From assembly GCF_030035675.1 (NCBI RefSeq), contig NC_084489.1, positions 35,796,001 through 35,860,000 on the forward strand: a stretch of 64,000 nt of DNA. Direction: 5' to 3'. Positions 22,746 to 34,200 of the stretch are shown in pieces (positions within the stretch are counted from its first letter, which is position 1; every line of letters starts with the position of its first letter). The notes below the pieces were generated by a model. It ran no database searches. It saw nothing but the letters and a program-made list of their open reading frames with translations, and was not told the origin of the DNA. Made by a program: the position numbers and the translations under genes. Source of the stretch: Rhineura floridana. Lineage: Eukaryota > Chordata > Lepidosauria > Squamata > Rhineuridae.

Positions 22746-24029
22746 TGTGTATTTGCTGACATTTTGGAAGAAAGCAAACCCACTGGTTCATGATTATTCT
22801 ACTGTAACCTAAAAGGGCTATTCATCATTCTCTACTTTCATTTCAACAGTTTTGAATCATAGTAAAAGAGTTGTATTAAAAGACTGCTATAGAACATTGG
22901 TTAATAGTTCCACTTTAGGCCCTGACACTGTTACTATCATCGATAATCTCCTTTTTCAGGAAGATGAATTCCCTCCAGCTCAGAAAATTTAAAAAGATTG
23001 GAATTGGCATTTCAAAGAAAAAGGCAGCCTCAATATTTATGCAAGTTGACAAGAACATTACCCCCTGCATGCTCTGGACTGAGCAAAGCAATTTCCTCCC
23101 TGGTCCCTTTCAAACAGGGGTACGACATGAGTTAATGCTGTTGCAATAATTTCTCACTCCTAACCTAGCAGCAGAAAGCAAGTACTGCTATTTAAGTCTG
23201 CCATGGCTCAGGAATGTTACAATGTAAGTAAAAAAGGCAGGGGAACTATGAAAATTTATTTCAGAATTCCATCATTCATGGATTGCAATGTTATATTTAG
23301 ATTCAAAAGTGCTTGTTGTTGTTATGTGCCTTCAAGTACATTACGACATATGGCGACCCTATGAATCAGTGACCTCCAATAGCAATAGACCTCCAACCCA
23401 AGACAAATTTATCTCCATGCTCATCAATATATTTTCTTTTGATTGCTTTGCTATTCTTCTATAAGGTACATACATTAAAAAAAAGGATGCATGATTGTCT
23501 TTTTGGAAATGTTGACTTGAACAATCCGGTTCTCAGAGTATGGTGTATAGTACTGTAACAGGGTTTTTGTGTTCTGGCCTTCATGCATAGAAAATTATGC
23601 ATAGGATTTCCAAATATACTGCAGTATATATTTGCCAGAATAAGGTTGGGATCAAGACATCCGCTGAACTGGGCCACCTCCAGGATCTGTTTTCAACAAC
23701 AGCTATGAGGCCTGTGAAGAAGGGTGCATTTGCACAGCAGCTGTCCCTTGTCACTAAGCAACCTCACTTTGTACATCAGAGCATCATTACCTCCCTAAAT
23801 GAAAAGGATTAAGTGCAGTTGCCCCTGCAATTCCAGTGAAGCTTGGATACACTATCCCCCCCCCAATACCATTCTCCCCTCTCTGGGCCCCTTTTGGGAG
23901 GAAGGGCAACACAAAAATTAAGAATAATAAGAATTGCATACACACACACACACAAACACGCAATATTTCCTGCTTCATACACCTCATTCATTTTCCATGA
24001 AAGGTCCACTCCTATTTGTGCCTTACTTT
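22746..24029. other. Intergenic DNA with a BovB/SINE 3' end at about 23318-23395 (minus)
   Basis: TTGTTGTTATGTGCCTTCAA with ACATATGGCGACCCTATGAA is the BovB or Sauria SINE 3' end in reverse. A CA-rich stretch lies at 23938-23956. No gene was recognised. Confidence 0.65.
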
Positions 24030-24300
24030 AGATCAGGGCTGGGGAACCAGGGGCCGAATGTGGCCCTCCAGGCCTCTCTGGTTGGACCCCAGGATGCACC
24101 CCTCACCAGGCCTGCTTCACACTCTCCTCAAGTGTTTTTCCCTGGCTGGCACGTATCCTTGAATGCTGATAATTATCATCATCATCATCTTTATTTATAC
24201 CCTGTCCTTTTTCCAAATTGGAACTCAAGGCGGCTTCCAGATAATGCCTCTTGCTTGCCAGAATAGAGCATAAGAGTGGTGTGTGTACAAAGGCAAGATG
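24030..24300. mobile_element. hAT-like MITE remnant, related to 45028-45230
   Basis: ATCAGGGCTGGGGAACCAGG then GGCCCTCCAGGCC and ATGCACCCCTCACCAGGCCT are shared with 45028-45230 (GGTGGGGAACCTCAGGCCCT, ACATACCCCTCACTGGCCCT), and both end near CTCTTGCTTGCC. Copy one is interrupted by an L2-like 3' fragment at about 24178-24245. CAGGG(C/G)TGGGGAACC ends suggest hAT. The element has no coding capacity. Confidence 0.4.
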
Positions 24301-24629
24301 TATATTTATTTGTTTGTTTGTTTGTTATTTGATTTATATCCAGCCCTTCCTCCCAGCAGGAGCCCAGGGCAATATTCATTGCTCTGCCCACTTTTGTCTC
24401 TGGCCCTGCCCAATATGGGCATATGGCTCTAGGAAGTTTATTTGGAATGGACTATGGCCCTTGGGCTAAAAAAGGGGCCCATCTGTGCTTTAGATTTCTG
24501 AAGACTCCCACAGACATACACACTACTTTGCTACTACATCCTTGGAGAGCAATTCTCATTCAACAGAACAAACACACACACTCCCTGTGTTGTCCCTTGT
24601 GTAATGGAGTAATGGTAGAAGTTCTTCTA

Positions 24630-24985
24630 CTGTTGTTGTTATATGCCTTCAAATCGATTACGACTTATGGTGACCCTATGAATCAGTGACCTCCAGTAGT
24701 ATCTGTCATGACCCACCCTGTTCAGATCGTGTAAGTTCAGGTCTGTGGCTTCCTTTATGGAATCAATCCATCTCTTGTTTGGTCTTCCTCTTTTTCTATT
24801 CCCTTCTGTTTTCCCCAGCATTATGGTCTTTTCTAGTGAATCATGTCTTCTCATTATGTGTCCAAAGTATGATAACCTCAGTTTCATCATTTTAGCTTCT
24901 AGTGATAGTTCTGGTTTAATTTGTTGTAACACCCAATTATTTGTCTTTTTCGCAGTCCATGGTTATGCGCAAAGCTCTCTTGGCA
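24630..24985 (-). mobile_element. BovB LINE, 3' fragment
   Basis: The minus-strand frame gives the BovB C-terminus (QIKPELSLEAKMMKLRLSYF, GHIMRRHDSLEKTIMLGKT, RWIDSIKEATDLNLHDLNRV). It ends in the RTE-type tail at the left. The copy is 5'-truncated at about 24985, where an L2 in the opposite orientation begins. Confidence 0.88.
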
Positions 24986-26500
24986 TGGTTGCCCCCAAGC
25001 ACCCCCTCTGGTATTGTGGAGCCCGGCTTGCACCTTGGTACACCAGTGAGCTAAGGGCAATGAAACAGTCTGGATGACGACTACAGCGCAAGTGACGAAA
25101 GATGTGCTGTGAGGCTGATCGAGCACAAGTAAAACATAACTGTGCCTACTGTGCGGCAGAAAAGAAGGCCCACTTCTCTGCCACCATCACATTCTCAAGT
25201 AGCCGTCCTGTGGAGCTTTTCCATATCGTCAGGGGTCTGTTGACATCAACTCCAGGAAATGGAGTTTTAGATCCTTCGGAGGCCCACTGTGAATTGTTTG
25301 CAAGGCACTTTGAGGGTAAAGTTGCTTGCCTCTGTGGCAATCTTGATGCCCCATCCACATCTACTATAGTTCCCAGTGAGGTGTCCAGTGCAAAATCTAC
25401 TGCAACTTCCTGGGAAGTTTCCATTGATGGGGCCTGGTGCTTGTGATGATGTGGCCAGCAATGTGTCCTCTTGACCCTTGCCCTTCTTGGCTTATTAAAG
25501 CTTGCCAAGGGGGTTTGACCAAGTGGATCCAGGGTGTGGTCAATGCATCATTGCTGAAAGAGGCGGTGATCTGACCGCTCCTGAAAAAGCCCACCCTGGA
25601 CCCATTGGTTTATGACAATTACCGACCGGTCACAAATACAGTAGGGCCCCATTCATACGGCGGGTTACATTCTAGACCCCCGCTGAAAAGCGAAAACCGC
25701 TTGAAAGCGGAACTCATTGAATAGAATGGCGCATGATGCCCGAAAACCGCCGTAAAAACGGAACAAGCGCCGTGTGAGTGGGGCTTTAGTCTAATTGCGT
25801 CTAATTGAGACGGCTTCATTAGGGAAGCGCTGTAAAGCGGGGTCCTATTGTACCCCCTTCTCAGGGAAGGTGAAATGCAGCAGCGAGACTACTCACTGGG
25901 GCAGGGTATCGCCAACATGTCACCCTGCTGCTGAAAGAATTGCACTGGCTACCTATTAGCTACCAGACTAAGTTCAAGCCCTACACAGCTTGGGACCAGG
26001 ATACCTGAAAGACCATCTTATCCCTTATATACCCAGTCGATCACTGCACTCTGCAGGTGAGGGCCTCCTGCAGATACCATCTTATCAGGAGGTCCCTTCT
26101 GCACAACATAGGAAATGGACCTTTGGTGTAGTGGCACCTACCCTTTGGAATTCCCTCTCCTTAAATATTAGGCAGGTGCCATTTCTGTTATCTTTCTGGC
26201 GCCTACCGAAGACCTTCCTCTTTCAACAAGCCTTTTAAGTTGAGACCTTATTCCAGTCTGCATCTGTGTTGGAATTGCTTTTTAATATGTTTTTAAACCT
26301 CCTTTTTTAAAAAATAGATGTTAATTATTTAACCTTTAAAAAAATGTTTTTAAAGTTTTAAAAAATGTTTTTAAACATGTTTTAATATATTTTGAAGTCT
26401 GTTTTTATGAAGTTTTATAGGGTTTTTAGTGCTTTTGTTTGCCACTCTGGGCTCCTACTGGGAGGAAGGGTGGGATATAAATCAAATAATAAATAAATAA
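24986..26500 (+). mobile_element. L2 LINE with internal deletion, interrupted by a Tigger-like MITE
   Basis: The plus-strand sequence matches the L2 at 54588-57840: the linker before RT (PKHPLWYCGARLAPWYTSEL), ARHFEGKVACL, and RPVTNTPFSGKV across the MITE. It then jumps to the C-terminal domain (RSLHSAGEGLLQIPSYQEV, APTLWNSLSLNIRQVP, FLFQQAF) and a 3' end with AAATAATAAATAAATAAG. The RT core is deleted and frames are broken. An old copy. Confidence 0.85.
25639..25850. mobile_element. Tigger/pogo-like MITE with TA target duplication
   Basis: The 212-bp insert starts CAGTAGGGCCCC and ends GGGGTCCTATTG, imperfect inverted ends, flanked by TA at 25637-25638 and 25851-25852. With one TA kept, the host L2 reads VTNTPFSGKV without a break. 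TA duplications with CAGT-type ends point to the Tc1/mariner/pogo group; the exact family is an inference. Confidence 0.75.
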
Positions 26501-28073
26501 GACCAAAGGTCCATCTAATCCAGTATCCCATAGTGGGCACCCAAAAGCCTCTGAAAAGGCCAGAACTGAATTCAGAATTGAATTCAGTGTGAATGGAAGA
26601 AGTGTGAATGGGCAGGATAAGTCCACCCCTCGTTGATGTGGTGCATACCAGGCATTCTCCCCAGTCAACTTAGCAGAGTTTCTTTTCCAGTGTTACACCT
26701 GAGTAAAGTATTTCCCTTCAAACCAATGCTGATAACATGTTGGCTGGGGAGTGTGCCTAGCATGCACAGTGTCAATGAAAGGGCAAGTCTTGCTGGCCCC
26801 TTTCACAAGTTCAAACTGAATGCCTGATGAGGGTTATAGGAGACCATCAAAGTGCAGTGACGAGAATTTCTTGACCCTGTTTAAAGTTCCCTTTTCCACC
26901 GAAGCTGAACAAGTGGACACAACAATAAACAGAAGCTCGCTTCCCTTCCATTCCTTGTAACATAGAAAAGGAGTATACTGACAGATAGCATTCCACATTG
27001 AGGAATAAGAACAGTCATCAGGGTAATTAGGCTTATGTTTAAACATTATACCACCAAATCATAGTATTAGTTTATTTAACACCTTTTGGTAGGCTCAAGG
27101 CATTTTACATAATTAATTCCTAATTACCAAGGATATGTAGTGACACCGTACCATTTAAATTAGCTACTTTCCTCCTGGTTTAATATAACTAGTTTATATA
27201 TTGCCATAAGGAAACATTAATCAAACTAAGCCGTTCATGGAAAGCTGAGTATGCTAACCTATGTTTACCTACCTAGGAGTAGAAGACAGTCTTGAAGTAA
27301 CTGGAAGTAAATCCCACAGAAATTATTACTCATACATTTATCATGATGATTCACCGTTGGAAACTTGACACAAGAATGGTAGCACAGAATCCAGGATCAG
27401 AGTACAATTGATCCCAAGGTTTGTCCTACATTTACTGTTGGCACATAGAAATGTACATCAAGTGCATTTTCACTACTGCTCCCTGTGCTGTTTCTAATAA
27501 ACTTCCATCAGTAAAGTCATAGAACCAGTAATATTAAACAATAGTTGAGATGTGCAACTAGAGCTTTGTTTATTTCAGTGCAGTAGTTTCCACTGCTGAA
27601 AAGACAAGCCACCTTAAAAGCAAATAGTGGGCTTGTGTCTTCAGTAGTAAGAGACGTGGTAGTGAAAACAGGTAGCAAAACTCCATTGTGTGTGCAGTTC
27701 TCTCTTCATGTGCATGAATTTCCCTTAGATTTCAGTCCATATCTGTCCCTTCTCCCAGACACATGTAGTTAGGAGTTATATACATAATAAAAAGTTCAGA
27801 AAATGCTTAAGGAAATATATTATTTACTTTTGGAAGTTACAATTGAGTCAGACACATACAAGTTAGTCTTGATTATAACGTGTACTGTGTTTATTTTTTC
27901 ACAATTGAGTGGCCAAAATTAGAATAAGTTAACATAATTCCATACATAAAAGTCTCATTGGGGCAAATGGAAAAGTATGTTTTCTGTAAACTCTTAACAT
28001 TCATCAGTATTTATCTATATGTGTGTGTGTATTCCATTTTCTTTATTTTTAATTTCTGCTGGACTGCTATGTA
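26501..28073. other. Intergenic DNA, with OXNAD1 3' UTR at the right end
   Basis: A short CR1-like 3' fragment (GACCAAAGGTCCATCTAATC) starts at 26501. Minus-strand polyadenylation hexamers (TTTATT on plus) at 28042-28047 and 27890-27895 could serve OXNAD1. Nothing else was recognised. Confidence 0.45.
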
Positions 28074-28228
28074 CTACCACCACTGTTCAAACAAAATATT
28101 ATCTTGAGCCACACCAAGGTTTGCTAGCAGCTTGGATATAGATTCTATCATTGGAGGTGGACCACAGATATACCACAAAGTATCCTTGGAGATACATTGT
28201 TCTAGATCATCTGCAGATATTCTTCCTT
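28074..28228 (-). CDS. OXNAD1: OXNAD1 last coding exon
   Basis: Acceptor TATTAG lies just upstream at 28230-28229. The first two bases complete the E codon, then [32 protein letters not shown] and the conserved end FEQWW with TAG at 28076-28074. CGPPPM is the C-terminal nucleotide-binding motif of the reductase fold. Confidence 0.92.
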
Positions 28229-31200
28229 CTAATAGAGAACACAAGAAAAATGTAAGAAATATTATCATGAAACTATATAATACTTCAAAGGCAGAAGTCA
28301 CTACCGTTTCAACAGCCAGGTCTCTTTCAGCTGTGTGTGACAGTTTACAAGAAATTCACTGCAGTCTATCAGATTTATTGTTTAAGACAAATGTCTGTTC
28401 TTCTTAACAGTGCTTCAGTAATCTACTCCCATCCCATATAGCATCCTAGGAAGAAATCCAAACTGTCCAGCCGTGGCATAACAGATGGTAAAACAAGATC
28501 ATGGCTACCTTTAGAAAAGTGCCCAAGGAAAATATAGTTGCAGGGGGGGAAATGGTAAACGAGAACTACTAGTGATAAAGAATGCTAGTTGCAACAAAGA
28601 AACTGTGCAATATATCTGAAAGATTATTACAGCTTTATGTATGATGTCCTCACTTAGGTTGCAGTTTCCTGTACAATTAACTTGGTGTAAGCTCTACTGA
28701 CAATAATGGGAATTACTTTTGAGTAAATACATATGGGTTTGCACAGCCCATCATGGGACTCCTCTTATTAAGTCTCAAGATTAATACTTATGTATTTGAA
28801 AAAGCAACCAGATAAATAAATTCAATATGTTTCCATAACCCTAAAGTCCTAGTGCAATGAGTACTTTTAATGTGCTCACATATCCCCAAAGTACATACCC
28901 TTAATATGAGGCTGAAGTTTTTCCACAGACTGGTGAACTCTGCTGAGTAACATGGAAGCTGCATGTGATTTTTCCTAGAAATGCATTTGTCAAACCAAGG
29001 ATATGTTTCTGGAATGTGAATGATAATTGGTCAAGCCACAATGCAATAAATCAAAACAGATGCATGTTATGCATAGTCCCAACCCCACAGATTTGAAGAA
29101 GCATGTAAGAATATAGCACACTCTCTTTAAGCAAAGGATAATGTTACTTTCTCTTTTCCTACAGCTCAAGCATTGTTTCAGATCTAGGGGATAATTCCTA
29201 CAATGGAGCCTAAACCTACAAATATGCTTTCAGGAGATGGTCACCCATTTCTTGCTCCACTCTCATGAATGTTTCTCCTCCTTAGTATAGTTGGGGATGC
29301 AAAGAGAGGAAACACATGAGTGTGACCTGGCAACAGGAATGAAAAAACAGAATGGAAACCTTGGCAGGAGCACATCGCTTCTCATGCACAGTGAGAAACA
29401 AATGCTTCTCCCCATTTTTGTGAAGCCTCTCCACTGCCTCTGGAGCAAAGGTCTGAAGGCCAGGTAGACCAGCTGTACCAGCTCCAGCCCACACTTGCCT
29501 GACCTGGCTGGCCCTCATACCCCAGCTGCAGATGTGGCCAGGTTGAATGGGAAGTGGCAGAGTCAGTCACTTTTACTAAGGGAGGAGAGCAAGCAATAGA
29601 GAATGAGACCACCTACCTCAGCAAAACTACATCGCTTATGTGCTCTTAGTCAGTCTCTCATGGCTCAGAGCTAATGCAAACTATTCCTAGGGTAAAGCAA
29701 ATGATTGATACGTGTGTGTGTGTGTGTGTCATTTAACCTACCCTAAATAACAGCTCGCGAGTATTTTTGGCACAGTAGAAGAGATTTGTCGTTCCCATTT
29801 TGTACCCAGTTCCTTTTCTCTCTCGAATTGTATGAAGGTCTGCGACATGAAGCAGTATAGAAAACAAAGGGTTAATCCCTACTTCACCAGCAATGAGCAC
29901 TAGGTTTGAAGGAGAGTCAGCTGGTTGAGGATCAAAGAAGTTGCCTCCCACTCGCAAAGCCACCTCTGAGTTAAGGGTACACTAAGAGGAAAGAGAGAGA
30001 GAGAAATTAAGGGCTTGGAAGTAAATTAGACAGGACTGTATGCAGGAGACCCACAGGCTAAAGACAAAGCCTTGCCTGAAATGTCACGCTCGTGGGTCCC
30101 ACATGACTCACCAGAGAAGAAAAAGTTTTGTTACTCTAATATATACATTCTCCTAAGTTAAGAATGTCATCTGGCAGATTTGGTTGTTTGGTGATAACAA
30201 TATATGGTTACATTCTTTTGCTGATTCAATGCTATTGGCTTAAAACAAAGGAAGTGTGATGTTCAGAGAACTTGGGAGCTCAAGTGGGGATTCCAAACTC
30301 CCAGGAACTGAGTAGTTGTATTTTTAGACAAATCCTCCAAGGGGGTAAGTCAGAGAGTGGGAAGAAATGATACTGCAGTGGTAATGGGTTTAAAAAGAAA
30401 AGGAAATGTTGTCCATGATCCAAAAAGCCACACCCCATAATAATCCTGCATTCATTTCAGTGTATATCTTACAATCGTACAAATCAGTTTTTACAACTGT
30501 TATGGCTACATGGTAACCAAGAGTGTTACCAATCACAGAGACAGAGGGCTTTTGAGATAGACAGTGCACACACCCTTTTCAGGGAAATCAAATTATGCAG
30601 AGTAAAATCTGGACTGATACAGCTCAGTTCAGCTTGGGTCACCTGTTTAAGTAAGCGCCATGTAGAATGATCTAGCGGGAGAAGAAATTAGTGAACTACA
30701 CTCTTAAAAAGGATGCTCAGAATATGTATATTCTCTGAAAAGCGAGAGATGAATATAAGACCAAAATTTTGTCAAATGTATAGTTTAAAAAGTAGCATTA
30801 TTTAATTATTGAAAGTGGGAGAAAGCCAAAAGAAATGTCAGTTTTGGCATGTTGGGCTCAAAGGGGCAAAGTTGGGCTAAAGTAGCTGGCTGGGATCTAA
30901 CAGGCCCTAACCCAAGTGGAAAGCACTTTGGCAGAAATTGGGCAACCATCCCTTTTATCAGCAAGTCTTCCCCACTGCCGTAAATGAAACCATTCTAGAA
31001 GGTCCCCTGGCTTTTTCAGGGAGGATAGAGGCTTCATGCAGGAAAAAAGTAAAGCCCCGTTGAATGGGTGGAACACTGCACACAATTAAGATCCAAGATT
31101 CCTCCCTCTCCCCCATAAACATCAGCAGTGGAAATCCTTGAGGCAAAGCATATTCTACTTGCACACAGGAAAGTGCTACTTGTTCCCAACTAGAAAAAAT

Positions 31201-34200
31201 GAACAGTACTCTGCTACAAAGCCTTCTTCCTCATCTTGTATTTATTTATTTGCAATTTATACAGTGTCATATTCACATGCACATCAACATGATTACAATA
31301 GTACCTATAACACAAATATATAACAAAAATGTATTGAATTGATACTTTCATCTTTCATCAGTTTATACAAGTTCTATAAGTTTGTACCATTATCTATCCT
31401 TCTATTTCTCCGGTGTATCTCTCTTAAGATAGGAGCCCAACTACCTGAATAATCTGCTCTTTGATTCAGGCCTTGTGTATAATGAATTCCATCATTTTAA
31501 ACAGAATTAGAATAGCCATTTTACAGTATCTAGTATATATTCACTAATAGAAAAAAAACATACCTATAGCCAATAGATATTTCTATCAAATCTTAAAAAG
31601 CAGAGAAATTGGGCAGCTACAGTGAATGCACCAGGGAAGCAGGAGACCTGACCTCCTCTCTGAGCTATTGTACTGCCCTACAAATTGGTCAAAATGCAAA
31701 CACAATTTGGTTGGTCTTTCACAGTCCAATCCACTTCCTGTGTACCTTGGAAGAATTTGGTAACGTGTCTCCGCGTTTATTCTACAGCAGGCCCATGTCT
31801 CCCACCCAAACTTAAACCAAAGCTGTCCCTGGCCACATCCACACCTTTATTTCACTTTAGACAGTCATGGCTTCTCCCAAAGAAACCTGGGAAGTATAGT
31901 TAGTGAAAGGTGCTGAGAGTTGCTAGAAGACGCCCTGTTCACCTCACAGAGCTTCAATCGGAGTGGCTGACGTTAAACCACTCTGGCCACTGGAGCTCTG
32001 TCAGGGGAATAGGTGTCTCCTCTCAGACCCTTCACAAACTACACTTCCCAGGATTCTTTTGGGGAAGTCATGACTGTCTAAAGTGAAATAAAGGTCTGGC
32101 ATGGGTGCGGCCCCTAGTCAAGTCAAGCAGCTGTGAGTCTGGCTTTTAGAACACTAACAGCTGGTTCTTACTGAGCATGCCCATGCTTATCATTGACTTT
32201 AATGTTAAATTTCTTAATTAAAAATCAGCTAGGCATTTTTTTTAACTTTTAAACTGCAGAAGATGAAGGGCAAGGTCAGTAATAGGATTACAGGTACTCT
32301 GTGAACATGGCTGATTTTAAATTAATTTCAACAAATTATGAGAACATTGACAGAAAAAAGTACAACAGGGGTCTGGGTTTTTCTCTCTCTTTTTACACTT
32401 TGAACTCTTGATTCTCTCTGACTGTTTTGTGTATCGCCATGAAAATTTAGAGGGTTGTTAAGCAAGCGTTTCTGAGTTCAGGACTATGTTTTATAAGGTT
32501 TTGTTTTGAAATGAGTTTATGGGAAGCATCAGAATGGCATGGTTTTTTTTTTTCAATTTAACATTGCAGAATGCAAAAAATCCATGCTAGCTACAGTATA
32601 CAGCCACTCTTGTGGCTGTATATGTATTTCTTTTTAAAAAGAACTATGGAATTTGCTCCCACAAGATGCAGTAATGGCCACCAGCTTGGATGGCTTTAAA
32701 AGAAGATTAGACAATTTCATGAAGGACAGGGCTATCAATGGCTAGTAGCCATGATGGGTGTGCTGTGCCACCCTAGTCAGAGGCAGCATGCTTCTGAAAA
32801 CCAGTTGCCGGAAGCCTCAGGAGGGGAGAGTGTTCTTGCACTCGGGTCCAGCTTGCGGGCTTCCCCCAGGCACCTGGTTGGCCACTGTGAGAATAGGATG
32901 CTGGACTAGATGGGCCACTGGCCTGATCCAGCAAGCTCTTCTTATGTTCTTATGTTCTTATTAAAATATCCCTACAATAAAAAGCATAACAAGAAAAAAT
33001 ATGCTAGCTTTATTATTACTAAGAGATTCAAAGCCATCTCTTGTTTAGATCTTGAAGTACATTCTTCTATATCAATTATCAACAACAAAAAATACCACAG
33101 AATCATACAGAATGGAAATACATTCACTCCACATTTTTGTTAAAAGGTATAGATCCACAAACTCTTCAGATGACAGTGATCATGTTAGGGATACAGACAG
33201 CCATTATGAAAACTACAAGTTGACATGGTATAGTTATAAAAAGTATTCTAGATCACCATTAATCCCAATGTCTCAGTATGTTCGCCCCAGAACTGCTAAT
33301 CCTTTTAACTGCTTTCAGTGCTGTGCCACTATGAATTTGATTAAAAAAGATTAAAGCAGGGAAGGAAGGAAAACTAAGAGATGCCTCAGATGCAGATAAT
33401 TATGAAGTTAGGTTTTGAGAGGTCCCTAATGAGCAACAGGGAAATCAATAGGAAATCTCCACAAGGATTTGTGTTAGCATTTGCGGTCCAGCAACACTGG
33501 TTCTATACTTTTCCAGGGCATCTTTCAAAGTCAGTTATTTTATTGAAATTCCAATGGTGCATAAAACTAACCTACTTAACAACAGTAGGAGCACTATTTA
33601 TGGTCACATGGCAACGGATGGATTAGGGGCCACTTGGAAATGCTTTTTGCTCAAGTGATAAGATGGCATTGATTTTACACTGAAATGAATGCTGCTCAAC
33701 AAATGTAATGTCAAGTAAGAGAAGCATATTTCTCTTAACTCAACAGCACAAAAGCCAAAAAGTAAAAATTGTGCTTTCTTGAAGGATTTGTGTAAAGCAC
33801 AGCATTATGCTTTTATGTAAGCTGTCTTGCCCTGAAAAGCCACTTAGAAATGTCGCAAGTAAAATATAAACAACCAAGCCACAATAAATGTACTTCTAAA
33901 CTGCTACAACAATCCTTTTTATTTGTTCTGCTGTTTACATATATGTTAGAAAGGGGTGCCACATGACATTTTGGGCACAGAGTCCACCAACACTGTGACA
34001 TCAGACACTCTACTTTGGTTTCAGGCATTTTCATACTACAGCAGATAAATAGATACAAGCTTCTATCTTGGTCAGAAGCCTCTGGCTGCCCTTTCTCCTG
34101 GCCACTGCCCCAGCTTCATTCCTCAGTCTCAGAATGAAGCGTTCACTGATTATTAGTGAGTTTGTGCCAGACCTGTGTGCCTTCTTAAGTGTCACCTGCC

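Noticed and set aside
28260-28390. Possible OXNAD1 exon on minus upstream of the last exon
   Set aside because: Faint resemblance, but the phase needed to reach EGRIS gives immediate stops; the true exon is 28899-29008.
28899-28974. Shorter OXNAD1 exon using an internal TTCTAG acceptor
   Set aside because: The sequence upstream of that AG ([11 protein letters not shown]) is coding and joins in phase to the previous exon, so the acceptor is at 29009-29010.
29282-29518. Open frames on minus near 29300-29600 as exons
   Set aside because: No resemblance to OXNAD1 and no fitting splice phases; the neighbouring exons join without them.
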